The notes below the pieces were generated by a model that was not told where the DNA came from, did no database searches, and saw only the letters and a program-made list of their open reading frames with translations. This document shows, in pieces, positions 1-7,440 of a stretch of 22,951 bases of DNA. The number at the start of each line of letters is the position of its first letter. Within the stretch, counting starts at the first letter, position 1. The translations under genes and the position numbers were made by a program. This DNA is from Kangiella sp. GTDB lineage: Bacteria > Pseudomonadota > Gammaproteobacteria > Enterobacterales > Kangiellaceae. Location: NCBI GenBank assembly GCA_002733465.1, contig NVVT01000007.1, positions 65,917 to 88,867 on the forward strand, given 5' to 3'.

Positions 1-846
1 GCCATTGCAAAAAAAGCACAAGAAATAAGTGATGAACGAGTCAATGCTTTTGTTCTTCGTTTGTTTGTCGCATTTGGCGTAGCCATTGGTATAGCCCTTG
101 GAGCCTATCGAATTGTCACCGGCGGCGAAATTGTTTATTACATTGTTATTGGCTATATGTTTGTTATATTTCTAACCTTTATTTCGCCAAAATATATTAT
201 CCCTATTGCCTATGATAGTGGTGGAGTAACTACTTCTACGGTGACCGTACCCCTTGTGGCAGCATTAGGCTTAGGACTTGCGACCAATATTCCTGGTAGA
301 GATCCACTTATTGATGGTTTTGGTTTGATTGCTTTTGCTTCTTTATTTCCGATTATCACGGTGATGGTTTATGGCTTTGTGGTAGATAGAATAGGCGTTA
401 AAGGACAGAAAGAATTGTTAGATATTAAGATGAGTGAACTTCGTTATGCATTAGCCGATGCAAATAATATGAAACTAACCACGGTCAACATCCATGAGTC
501 CGATAAACGGCATTCCTTTAGAGGACAATTTTCAACAGTTCATGTCATTGTTCCAAAAGAAAAAGAAGAAAAAGCCTTACTTGCAGCAAAAGAAGCTGGT
601 GCAACCGGCGTCACCATTATGGAAGCTCATGGAATGGGATTAAAGGAAATGAGCAATTTCTATAACCGACTACATAGTGGCAATACCGATGTGAATTTAA
701 TGTTTATCACCCCAAGCAAACGGGTTGATCAAATGGTGCAAAAAATCATGCTAGAGCTAGATATTGTTGGTGAAGGTGATGGCATCGTTTATTCCCAACC
801 CATTACCCATCTTAAAGGCTTAAGCTTATCGATTGATGATCTTTAA
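1..846 (+). CDS. DUF1538 membrane protein with C-terminal P-II-like domain (5' partial)
   Basis: The reading frame is open from base 1, so the start lies outside the window and 281 residues are visible. The visible N-terminal part has about four hydrophobic segments (roughly residues 17-40, 45-62, 72-95 and 100-130) around the motif YDSGGVTT (residues about 71-78), which is characteristic of the DUF1538 family of predicted membrane carriers. After a short basic link, residues about 170-281 look like a P-II (GlnB-like) signalling domain: a beta strand VHVIVP, then GATGVTI, and near the end GEGDGIVYSQPITHL, which matches the C-terminal P-II signature. The T-loop region is short and I see no GlnB-type uridylylated tyrosine context. 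Known: P-II domains bind nucleotides and gate transporters. Inferred: the domain regulates its own membrane part. Substrate unknown. The stop overlaps the convergent next gene by a few bases. Confidence 0.8.
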   Translation, partial: AIAKKAQEISDERVNAFVLRLFVAFGVAIGIALGAYRIVTGGEIVYYIVIGYMFVIFLTFISPKYIIPIAYDSGGVTTSTVTVPLVAALGLGLATNIPGRDPLIDGFGLIAFASLFPIITVMVYGFVVDRIGVKGQKELLDIKMSELRYALADANNMKLTTVNIHESDKRHSFRGQFSTVHVIVPKEKEEKALLAAKEAGATGVTIMEAHGMGLKEMSNFYNRLHSGNTDVNLMFITPSKRVDQMVQKIMLELDIVGEGDGIVYSQPITHLKGLSLSIDDL

Positions 847-1331
847 GTTTTTTTATCTACTAGCTTCTGCTTTAAAATAAATGTAACTATATCTTCGCCA
901 AGGTGGCTATTAGAGAGATAATTAACACCACCTTTATGTCGTAGCAATAGTCCTTTTTTTGTTTGCTCAATGGCATTTATATCATGCCAAAGAATTTGCG
1001 AGTTGACCTGCTCAGATACGGTAGTTATGCCCGTCTCATCAACGGTAATCTCAACCGAAGCATATGCAGCCTTGCTCATCAACTGACGCCACACCCACCA
1101 TGTTTGTCGGTATTTAATATTAAAGAGTTCTAGAATTGCAAGACCTAACAAAAAGAAAGGGATGTAATAGTGTTCAGCTTCAACAAAAAAAATGCCTATA
1201 CTGACTACACCAAGAATTATAGCCTTGTAATAATCCTTTGCTTGTACTGCCGGCGCCGATTGTTCAAAGCACTCTTGGAAGTGAGCTTTATCTAATCTGA
1301 AATTCAGGGATTGGTTAAATGGCTGGTTCAT
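843..1331 (-). CDS. YcxB-like membrane protein
   Basis: This 162-residue protein has a short N-terminal strand, two adjacent hydrophobic segments (about residues 36-50 and 54-71) that should form a membrane hairpin, and a C-terminal soluble beta-rich part. The C-terminal part contains ILWHDINAIEQTKKGLLL (about 113-130), the pattern of the YcxB-like C-terminal domain: a conserved Trp followed by an I..I/V turn and a strand. Proteins of this type are widespread, small and of unknown function. The gene is convergent with the DUF1538 gene, and their stop codons overlap within 843-846. It is divergent from the small membrane protein downstream. No strong ribosome binding site is seen before the ATG. 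The family call is from recalled pattern only, and no biochemical role can be inferred. Confidence 0.65.
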   Translation of the reverse strand: MNQPFNQSLNFRLDKAHFQECFEQSAPAVQAKDYYKAIILGVVSIGIFFVEAEHYYIPFFLLGLAILELFNIKYRQTWWVWRQLMSKAAYASVEITVDETGITTVSEQVNSQILWHDINAIEQTKKGLLLRHKGGVNYLSNSHLGEDIVTFILKQKLVDKKT

Positions 1332-1525
1332 AATTACAGTCGTTATCAGTTTTAGTGCAGTTTAACGACTTTCAGTTTGTTTTGCGACTCTCTATATTTT
1401 AAATACCCATTTTAATCTTATTGAATTCAAAATCTTCAAATATCAATTTAAATGTTATTCTACTCTTGAATTCAATTTTAACTGCCCACAGTTACTGCCT
1501 TACAGTTAAAAATTATGCGAAACAA

Positions 1526-1975
1526 ATGACAACTCGTACTAAATTAAAAGAAAGATCAATTCGTATAAAGAAGAATCGAAAACTGATTAAACGATTATTA
1601 ATAATCGTAAGCGCTCTGGCTCTTATTTGGTTAACTGTCGAATCCTTTAACAGAACCAATACAATTGTTATTTCAAATACAAATTATGATTGCAAAGCCA
1701 AAGGCTGTGACTATTCTTTTACGGTTAAAAATTTAAGCAATAATACGGTTGAAGGATACGCAAGAATAACTGTATTTAAGGCATTTAATATCTCTGCTAT
1801 AAATTCTAGTGACGTTCTATCTACTGAACGGATTGAATATAGTTTGAATGCAAATGAGAAAAAAATAATTGCAGGTTTTTACGTTACTGGAATTGAGGCT
1901 GATAAATTGACTATTGGTGTTGGTGAAATTAATGCTTCTTCAAAAACTAAAAACAAGAATACTTCTACTAATTGA
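1526..1975 (+). CDS. Small single-pass membrane protein, unknown function
   Basis: I do not recognise a family. The frame is open from a TTG at 1421, but the upstream part is low in coding character. The ATG at 1526 gives a sensible protein of 149 residues: a strongly basic N-terminus (about 22 residues rich in Lys and Arg), one hydrophobic segment (about residues 23-40, LLIIVSALALIWL), then an outside domain of about 105 residues. That domain has two cysteines (DCKAKGC) and alternating beta-strand-like patterns (YSFTVKNLSNNTVEGYARITVF), suggesting an immunoglobulin-like or beta-sandwich fold, and it ends in a Ser/Thr/Lys/Asn-rich tail. The positive-inside rule predicts the C-terminal domain faces the periplasm. 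It precedes glsA on the same strand with a gap of about 50 bases, so the two could be co-transcribed. No strong ribosome binding site decides the start. Confidence 0.55.
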   Translation: MTTRTKLKERSIRIKKNRKLIKRLLIIVSALALIWLTVESFNRTNTIVISNTNYDCKAKGCDYSFTVKNLSNNTVEGYARITVFKAFNISAINSSDVLSTERIEYSLNANEKKIIAGFYVTGIEADKLTIGVGEINASSKTKNKNTSTN

Positions 1976-2027
1976 AAATGATTGTATTTCATGTTAAAAA
2001 GCATTTTAAATAAGTTGTTTATGTCAA

Positions 2028-2963
2028 ATGATGAATAAAATTAAGTATCAAAATACATTAGATGAAATCTATACTGAAGTTATCACTTTATTTGGTCAAG
2101 GTAAAGTTGCTAACTATATACCTGCTTTAGCAAATGTCGAGCCTAACCAGTTTTCAATGTCGATCACACTCATCGATGGTCAGCAGTTCAACGTAGGGAG
2201 CCATGAAAGCAGTTTTTCAATACAAAGCATCTCTAAAGTATTTAGTTACACGTTAGCGCTTCGCTCAAGTAATAAGTCTCTTGATAAAAAAGTTTGGAGA
2301 GAGCCATCAGGAAATCCTTTTAATTCACTTGTCCAATTAGAATATGAAGGAGGCATTCCTAGAAATCCATTTATTAATGCTGGTGCTATTGTTATTTGCG
2401 ATAGTCTTATTTCTACTTCAAGCTCGCAAGAAAATGCACTCGATAAAATGTTGAAGCTCGTTAAACAGTGTAGCAACGATCCTTCTATTACTTTAAACCA
2501 AAGCGTTGCAAAATCAGAAATGCAAAGTGGGTTTCGTAATATCGCCTTAGCAAACCTCATGAAAAGCTTTGATAATATTAATAATGATGTAACTGATGTT
2601 TTACAAAATTATTTTAGCCAATGCGCTATTGAAATGAACGTACAACAGTTATCCCGTTCATTTTTATTTCTAGCCAACCAAGGAATAGATCCTGTTTCTA
2701 AAGAGAAAATTATTAGCTCGTCTCAAGCAAAAAAAATAAATTCCTTAATGCTAACCTGCGGTCATTATGATGCATCCGGAGACTTTGCTTATCGTGTTGG
2801 ATTGCCCGGAAAAAGTGGTGTTGGTGGTGGCATCGTAGCCGTTATTCCTGGAAAAATGGCGATTGCAGTTTATTCACCAGAACTCAATGAAAACGGAAAT
2901 TCTTTAATAGGCACTCAAGCCTTAGAGCTTTTTACAACTAAAACTGGAGTCTCTATTTTTTAG
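2028..2963 (+). CDS. glsA: Glutaminase A (beta-lactamase-fold glutaminase)
   Basis: The enzyme hydrolyses L-glutamine to L-glutamate and ammonia in the cytoplasm. The 311-residue length matches the serine-dependent glutaminase family. The SxxK nucleophile motif is Ser67-Ile-Ser-Lys70 within SIQSISKVFSY. Further family blocks are NPFINAGAIVICDSL (substrate-binding Asn), LTCGHYDASGDFAYRVGLP and KSGVGGGIVAVIPGKMAIAV, the last two almost identical to the usual consensus. Two adjacent ATG codons (2028 and 2031) could start the protein, and neither has a clear Shine-Dalgarno. Ammonia release by this type of glutaminase is linked to acid resistance in E. coli, but nothing in the sequence shows that role here. 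It converges with yjdM, with AT-rich hairpins between. Confidence 0.95.
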   Translation: MMNKIKYQNTLDEIYTEVITLFGQGKVANYIPALANVEPNQFSMSITLIDGQQFNVGSHESSFSIQSISKVFSYTLALRSSNKSLDKKVWREPSGNPFNSLVQLEYEGGIPRNPFINAGAIVICDSLISTSSSQENALDKMLKLVKQCSNDPSITLNQSVAKSEMQSGFRNIALANLMKSFDNINNDVTDVLQNYFSQCAIEMNVQQLSRSFLFLANQGIDPVSKEKIISSSQAKKINSLMLTCGHYDASGDFAYRVGLPGKSGVGGGIVAVIPGKMAIAVYSPELNENGNSLIGTQALELFTTKTGVSIF

Positions 2964-3022
2964 TTGGTTTTAAATGTACATTTCAATCTATATATAAATA
3001 AATATAAACAATTATCATAATT

Positions 3023-3060
3023 TTATTTATTCTTAATAAATAATAAACTGAGCAACTCAG
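3023..3060 (-). terminator. Hairpins between glsA and yjdM, likely yjdM terminator
   Basis: Read on the minus strand, the stem CTGAG-TTG-CTCAG (3048-3060) is followed directly by the T-rich run TTTATTATTTATT, which is the layout of an intrinsic terminator for yjdM. The T-rich run is itself one arm of a second perfect inverted repeat, TTATTTATT-CTT-AATAAATAA (3023-3043), which contains only A-T pairs in its stem and could also serve transcripts arriving from glsA. The first stem is short (5 pairs), so strength is uncertain. Confidence 0.5.
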
Positions 3061-3088
3061 ACACAAATGTCAAAAATCACTTAAAAAA

Positions 3089-3424
3089 CTACGCCTTCCG
3101 AACAAACTTAGATTTCAACATCATAACGCCGGCGCCATCAACCTTACAGTCAATATCGTGGTCGCCATCAACAAAACGCTTAATCACCGCTTTAGTCCCC
3201 ACTTTTAATACGGTTGACGTACCTTTCACTTTGAGGTCTTTTATAAGCGTTACTTTATCACCTTCTGCCAGTAAATTTCCGACACTGTCTTTCAAGATGA
3301 TTGCATCTTCATCCGGAGCATTAGGATCCCACTCATTGCCACATTCGGGGCAGTTAAGTAGATTGCGGTCTTCATAGGCGTATTCAGATTTACATTGTGG
3401 GCATGGTGGTAAGGTGTCAGTCAT
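3089..3424 (-). CDS. yjdM: YjdM/PhnA-family zinc-ribbon protein
   Basis: This 111-residue protein has an N-terminal zinc ribbon with two CxxC knuckles (CPQC at 8-11 and CPEC at 25-28). A highly conserved beta domain follows, containing DSVGNLLAEGDKVTLIKDLKVKG and ending in LKSKFVRKA. This is the full-length YjdM pattern, once named PhnA after the E. coli gene next to the phn cluster. The phosphonoacetate hydrolase activity attached to the name PhnA belongs to an unrelated enzyme, so the function here is unknown. No phosphonate genes are nearby. The gene stands alone, convergent with glsA, with a candidate terminator directly after it and a gene-free region before it. Confidence 0.93.
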   Translation of the reverse strand: MTDTLPPCPQCKSEYAYEDRNLLNCPECGNEWDPNAPDEDAIILKDSVGNLLAEGDKVTLIKDLKVKGTSTVLKVGTKAVIKRFVDGDHDIDCKVDGAGVMMLKSKFVRKA

Positions 3425-3996
3425 TAGTTTTCTCGAATTAAAAGGTCAATCTTATTATGAGTGATTTTAACTGATTAATAAGGGAAAGAAAATCATTCAG
3501 ATCAGTTGTTATTTACTATTTAATTAAACATTCCTTAAAATATGTGATTTAAGAAAATAAAATGAAAACCTACTTAAAATCAGCATGGACATATTGATCT
3601 GTCGCCTCGATTCGAGACACTTAATTAAATAGCTTCCACATCGGATGGAGAAAGTATTTCACAATCGCCTGCACCATTACGCAATATTCATCTGTAAGTA
3701 TTATTTTCAGTTCATGTACAAATATTATTTTTCAGAGATTGGTATCTCTAATATTTCAATGACAGATGAGCATCAATTTTTTGGACACATAAATACAATC
3801 GCTTTCAAATTTACTAACTTTTAGGTTATATCTAAACAAAAGTAGCGTTTTTCAAGCTAATAGTATCATCATTTAATACGTTTCTTTTAGAGCTAACGCT
3901 TATTGCCTGATTTGTTTAAAACTACTCAATGTCAGCTCTTTTAAATTCTAGGGAGTGACATAATTTATCAAAAGGCACATTGCCAGGAGCAATAAA
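3425..3996. other. Gene-free AT-rich interval upstream of the VIT/VWA gene
   Basis: No convincing gene is present in these 572 bases. Very short frames exist (an 11-residue frame at 3562-3597 and a 35-residue frame at 3645-3752), but they lack ribosome binding sites and family features. Two inverted repeats stand out: CTCG-ATT-CGAG near 3607, and AGAGAT-TGGT-ATCTCT at 3735-3750, which is flanked by AAATATT and AATATTT and so could extend. The right end carries the ribosome binding site CCAGGAG (3984-3990), seven bases before the ATG at 3997. The interval may hold the yjdM promoter on the left and the promoter and leader of the VIT/VWA gene on the right. I could not identify a clear -35/-10 pair. 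Confidence 0.5.
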
Positions 3997-6177
3997 ATGA
4001 AACTATTTTACAGAGTGAATCATTTAATAAGATTGATTATAACGGCAACGGTATTCTTGATTAGTTTGCAGGTTTCCGCCGCTGGACTATTAACTCCAGC
4101 ATCAAACACTTTTCCCCCCTTAGATCTAGCCGAACATCATGTTGATGTAATGATAGAAAACGGTTATTCAATAACAACTGTCACACAGATTTTTGAGAAT
4201 CCACATGCTACAGATCTTGAAGCTATTTATAGTTTTCCCGTTCCTAAACATGCAGCGGTGGCGGAGTTTAGTATTTGGATCGACGGGAAACAGGTTGTCG
4301 GAGAAGTGTTAGAAAAGAAGCGGGCGAAAACGATATACCAAAAGGAAAAAGATGCTGGTAATACGGCAGGGCTCACTGAAAAAAATGACTATAAAACATT
4401 TCAAATCAACGTCACGCCCATTCGAGCAAACAAGAATACCAAAATACAAATTAGATATTACCAGCAGAGCAATGTTGATCTCGGAATAGGTCGTTGGGTA
4501 TATCAACTTGAAGATGGAGGCGTTGATGAAGAGGCGTTATCCTTTTGGAATACAAATAGCAATGTGAGTAAAAGTTTCTCTTTTAATCTAACTATTCGCT
4601 CAGGCTATCCTATTGATGCTGTTCGTTTGCCTAATCACGCCCAAGCTAAAATAACTCAGATTAGCCCACAAGAGTGGCAAGTTACATTAAATAAAAAAGG
4701 CAGTACGTCGATTGAGACACATATGAATAATGATGATGAAACGCGAGAATTACAACAAACTTATCGCCAGTCTCACCCAATGGAAGAAATGGCGCTAGAA
4801 TCTAATAGTGAGGTTCAGGAAAAACATATTGAACCTAAAAAGTCATCTTCAATTTCAACCACAAACCAATCGAACAATCAGAATGTTTTTGATTTAAACC
4901 AAGATATCGTTGTTTATTGGAGGCACCAGCAAGGGCTACCCGGCAGTATTGATTTGGTATCTTACCGCACAGATAAAAATGCGAAAGGTACTTTTATGAT
5001 GACATTCACTCCCGGTGATGAATTGTCTCCTATTTCAAAAGGCAGGGATTGGAATTTTATTCTTGATATTTCAGGATCAATGCAAGGCAAGTTTTCAAGC
5101 CTAGTTGAAGGTGTAAGTCAGTCAATTAAAAAAATGAACCATCAAGATAGAATCCGTATTATCCTATTCAATAATATCGCCCATGAATTAACACAAGGAT
5201 ATGAATATGCCACACCGGAAAATATACAACATATATTATCTCAACTAAAACAAGTTTCCCCGGACAATGGAACCAATTTGTACGCTGGTTTAGAAAAAGG
5301 ATTGGACTCTTTAAATTCCGACCGAGCGACCGGAATAATTCTAGTTACCGATGGAGTCGCAAATGTTGGTAATACTGAAAAGAAACATTTTTTTCGACTA
5401 TTAGAAAAAAGCGATGTTCGTTTGTTTACTTTTATTATGGGGAATAGCGCCAATCAGCCAATGCTAGAACCGTTGGCTCGTCGCTCAGGTGGTTTTGCAC
5501 TAAATATTTCTAACGCCGATGATATTGTTGGACGTGTTATGCAAGCAACACAAAAATTAAGCCACCAAGCTTTTCATGATGTCCAAGTCAAAATAGATGG
5601 CGTCAAGGTTAGTGATTTAACACCCAAACATGTCGGTAGTTTATACCAAGGTCAACAGCTAATCGTTATGGGTCACTATTGGAAGCCAGGTTTAGCAAGG
5701 GTTGAACTACGAACTAAAGTGTCGGGGCAGGAAAAGATCTATTCAACACAAATTAACTTCCCAGACGTGGCTGATTTAAACCCAGAACTTGAAAGATTAT
5801 GGTCATATGCGAAAATCACGGATCTAGAAGAGCGTATGCAAGATTTCGCTAATGAAGATCATAAACAAGCTATTACCGAGATAGCGCTAGAGTACGGGTT
5901 AGTGACTGACTACACATCAATGCTCGTGCTACAGGATGAGCAGTTTCAGGCCTATAATATTAAACGAAATAATAAAAATAGAGTAGAGCGCGAAGCCAAA
6001 GCTAGAGTAAAACGTTCAAAAACCAAAGTAACTTCTACCCGTGCAGATCGCAAACAACCTGCTTTTAATAAACCTCGTCCCTCACCTACTGGTGGAGGAA
6101 GTTTAAGTTGGTTATTGATTGTAATGTTAAGCATTAAACTGTTTAATTTTAGAAAGCATTGCAATTCGAACTGTTAG
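3997..6177 (+). CDS. Exported VIT/VWA-domain protein with GlyGly-CTERM-like tail
   Basis: This 726-residue protein starts with a signal peptide (basic residues, a hydrophobic core at about 11-25, probable cleavage after VSA28). Residues about 30-165 form a VIT domain (FENPHATDLEAIYSFPVP, GEVLEKKRAKTIYQKEK). A polar, low-complexity linker spans about 240-300. A von Willebrand factor A domain (about 350-525) has a complete metal-binding MIDAS: Asp357-x-Ser359-x-Ser361, Thr426 and Asp452. The C-terminus (694-726) is PSPTGGGS, then a hydrophobic stretch, then RKH: the GlyGly-CTERM layout cut by rhombosortase. Known: VIT/VWA proteins in marine proteobacteria often carry an LPXTG-like sortase signal instead. 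Inferred: exported, processed at the glycines and displayed or released at the surface, where the MIDAS binds a partner. A good ribosome binding site, AGGAG, supports the start. Two cysteines in the last five residues are unusual. Confidence 0.88.
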   Translation: MKLFYRVNHLIRLIITATVFLISLQVSAAGLLTPASNTFPPLDLAEHHVDVMIENGYSITTVTQIFENPHATDLEAIYSFPVPKHAAVAEFSIWIDGKQVVGEVLEKKRAKTIYQKEKDAGNTAGLTEKNDYKTFQINVTPIRANKNTKIQIRYYQQSNVDLGIGRWVYQLEDGGVDEEALSFWNTNSNVSKSFSFNLTIRSGYPIDAVRLPNHAQAKITQISPQEWQVTLNKKGSTSIETHMNNDDETRELQQTYRQSHPMEEMALESNSEVQEKHIEPKKSSSISTTNQSNNQNVFDLNQDIVVYWRHQQGLPGSIDLVSYRTDKNAKGTFMMTFTPGDELSPISKGRDWNFILDISGSMQGKFSSLVEGVSQSIKKMNHQDRIRIILFNNIAHELTQGYEYATPENIQHILSQLKQVSPDNGTNLYAGLEKGLDSLNSDRATGIILVTDGVANVGNTEKKHFFRLLEKSDVRLFTFIMGNSANQPMLEPLARRSGGFALNISNADDIVGRVMQATQKLSHQAFHDVQVKIDGVKVSDLTPKHVGSLYQGQQLIVMGHYWKPGLARVELRTKVSGQEKIYSTQINFPDVADLNPELERLWSYAKITDLEERMQDFANEDHKQAITEIALEYGLVTDYTSMLVLQDEQFQAYNIKRNNKNRVEREAKARVKRSKTKVTSTRADRKQPAFNKPRPSPTGGGSLSWLLIVMLSIKLFNFRKHCNSNC

Positions 6178-6228
6178 AGTAAGTTTTGGATTCTTTTTAC
6201 AAATTAGAAAGGGCAACGTAACTTGATA

Positions 6229-6255
6229 GTATCTTAGATATTTTATCTAGGATAC
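6229..6255. terminator. Bidirectional terminator-like hairpin
   Basis: An 11-base inverted repeat, GTATCTTAGAT-ATTTT-ATCTAGGATAC, closes with one T-G wobble and a five-base loop. It lies between two convergent genes (the VIT/VWA gene and the trmK-like gene). On the plus strand it is followed by TTCTAATTT, a weak U-rich tract, and the reverse reading is followed by TATCAAGTT. Position and stem strength suggest a terminator shared by both directions, though the U tracts are poor. Confidence 0.55.
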
Positions 6256-6262
6256 TTCTAAT

Positions 6263-6967
6263 TTATCTGATGGATAAACCAGTTTTAAGTATTCGGTATG
6301 CCTCCAATATTTCAAAAGTTCTTTTTTGAGGAGCTTTGGTTTTCTGCTCAAAATGACTAATTATTAGTTCCAAATAATCCCGATCGTTTTGCCTTGAGTA
6401 ATCCCATTGTTCTGAACCAACCAGTGAGAGGTTTAATCGTGCAGACATTGACACATGTAATAGTTCGTAATATCGATTATTTTCCCTAACTATCTTTTCT
6501 TTTATTAAACCGAATTTTTGTTGGATTAAGAATTCACGCAAAAGATAATTTTGATGCACAGGACATAATAGTAATTCAAAATCTACATCTTCATTGTTAT
6601 TGATGATCCCTTGAATTAATTGGATTGTTTTTTCGCCACCAACACCCGCGATAATGACTAAGTGCGTTTGATTTTTTTCCAGTTTAATGGAAGATGCATC
6701 CTGACATGACACCTGCCATTGAATATTATTTGCATTAGATTCATTTGAATGAAAACGCTCTAACGTTTGTCTCAATTGAATAATCAAGGATTGAATGACA
6801 TCGACAAAATGAACTGTGCACTTGATATCCTTAGAATCTAACTTTTGTAAAATTGCCAAACCTAAATAGCCATGGTCACAACAGCAATCCCAAATGTGAT
6901 CATAATCTTTTATCACCATTTGTTTCAATTGCTGTAAACGATATCCCAACTTAACCTTTTTCATCAT
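6263..6967 (-). CDS. TrmK-like tRNA (adenine-N1) methyltransferase family protein
   Basis: This 234-residue protein has a class I SAM-dependent methyltransferase fold. Motif I is DCCCDHGYLG (27-36), a variant of the TrmK pattern D-x-G-x-D-H-x-Y-L. An acidic strand end VDVI (55-58) should contact SAM, AGVGGE (107-112) corresponds to the TrmK GMGG block, and CPVHQNYLLREFL (135-147) to its N/Q...LR block. Known: B. subtilis TrmK makes m1A at position 22 of some tRNAs. The gammaproteobacterial relatives are less characterised, so the exact substrate is inferred. Its ATG overlaps the stop of the Gre-like gene by four bases (6964-6967), which indicates translational coupling. An in-frame ATG one codon later is an alternative start. 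The run of three cysteines in motif I is a notable departure from the usual glycine. Confidence 0.75.
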   Translation of the reverse strand: MMKKVKLGYRLQQLKQMVIKDYDHIWDCCCDHGYLGLAILQKLDSKDIKCTVHFVDVIQSLIIQLRQTLERFHSNESNANNIQWQVSCQDASSIKLEKNQTHLVIIAGVGGEKTIQLIQGIINNNEDVDFELLLCPVHQNYLLREFLIQQKFGLIKEKIVRENNRYYELLHVSMSARLNLSLVGSEQWDYSRQNDRDYLELIISHFEQKTKAPQKRTFEILEAYRILKTGLSIR

Positions 6968-7440
6968 CGAACACTTACAACAAAGTAATATCGATTATTA
7001 TTGCCTAATTTTAATTCAAATTCATCTCCAACAGAACATTCTAACAACCTACTTCCTAACGGCGATAAAGGCGTGACGATCATAATATCAACTGCTTCAA
7101 AATTGATTTTTACGCCTCCCGCTTTAGGCCCTAAGAAAAATCGATGCTCTTTCTCCTTTTCATCCGCAAGCGTTACAAGCGAGCCGACAACAATTTTTTG
7201 TTTGGAATCTTGTCCGATCAAGTTTTGATAGGCTAACAAATCGGCCTCACACTCTTTAACGCGCGTTGCTTGTCCATGAGCTAAATAAGAAGCTTCTAAA
7301 CCGAATGTGTCATATTTATTTTCCGCGACACTCTCTTTATGAGTCGCGGTTTCATGCGCTCTTAATGCAGAATCTTTAGCTGTTTGCAAAATGGTTTCGA
7401 GAACTTCACAAATACAATCAATCAATGCTTGTTTTTTCAT
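6964..7440 (-). CDS. GreA/GreB-family transcription factor, divergent
   Basis: This 158-residue protein has the two-part Gre layout: an alpha-helical coiled coil (about 1-75) and a C-terminal FKBP-like domain (about 85-158) with the signature VTPLSPLGSRLLECSVGDE (122-140; SPLG at 126-129). The coiled-coil tip reads ESVAENKYD, resembling the D-L-S-E-N-A-E-Y tip of GreA, whose two acids activate RNA polymerase transcript cleavage. Here the second acid is kept (Glu40), while the first is replaced by Ser37 with Glu36 beside it. Known: Gre factors enter the polymerase secondary channel. Inferred: a channel-binding regulator with altered cleavage activity. It overlaps both neighbours by four bases, so it belongs to a coupled three-gene operon. 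It is distinct from housekeeping GreA and GreB, so I give no symbol. Confidence 0.8.
   Translation of the reverse strand: MKKQALIDCICEVLETILQTAKDSALRAHETATHKESVAENKYDTFGLEASYLAHGQATRVKECEADLLAYQNLIGQDSKQKIVVGSLVTLADEKEKEHRFFLGPKAGGVKINFEAVDIMIVTPLSPLGSRLLECSVGDEFELKLGNNNRYYFVVSVR

Noticed and set aside
1421..1525. TTG-initiated extension of the small membrane protein
   Set aside because: The extra 35 residues are not conserved-looking and would put a second weak hydrophobic patch before the basic anchor region; the ATG at 1526 fits a standard single-pass protein better.
3089..3424. Phosphonate degradation role from the old name PhnA
   Set aside because: The true phosphonoacetate hydrolase is an unrelated protein, and no phosphonate genes are nearby.
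3562..3597. An 11-residue frame with one Trp and two Tyr, considered as a leader peptide
   Set aside because: There is no following terminator/antiterminator structure, no biosynthetic gene downstream and only a weak ribosome binding site.
3600..3625. CTCGATTCGAG considered as part of a tRNA T-arm
   Set aside because: No acceptor, D-arm or anticodon arm could be placed around it on either strand; it is only a 4-base stem.
3645..3752. Short plus-strand frame of 35 residues in the gap before the VIT/VWA gene
   Set aside because: No ribosome binding site, no domain pattern, AT-rich random-looking composition, and the frame ends within the hairpin at 3735-3750.
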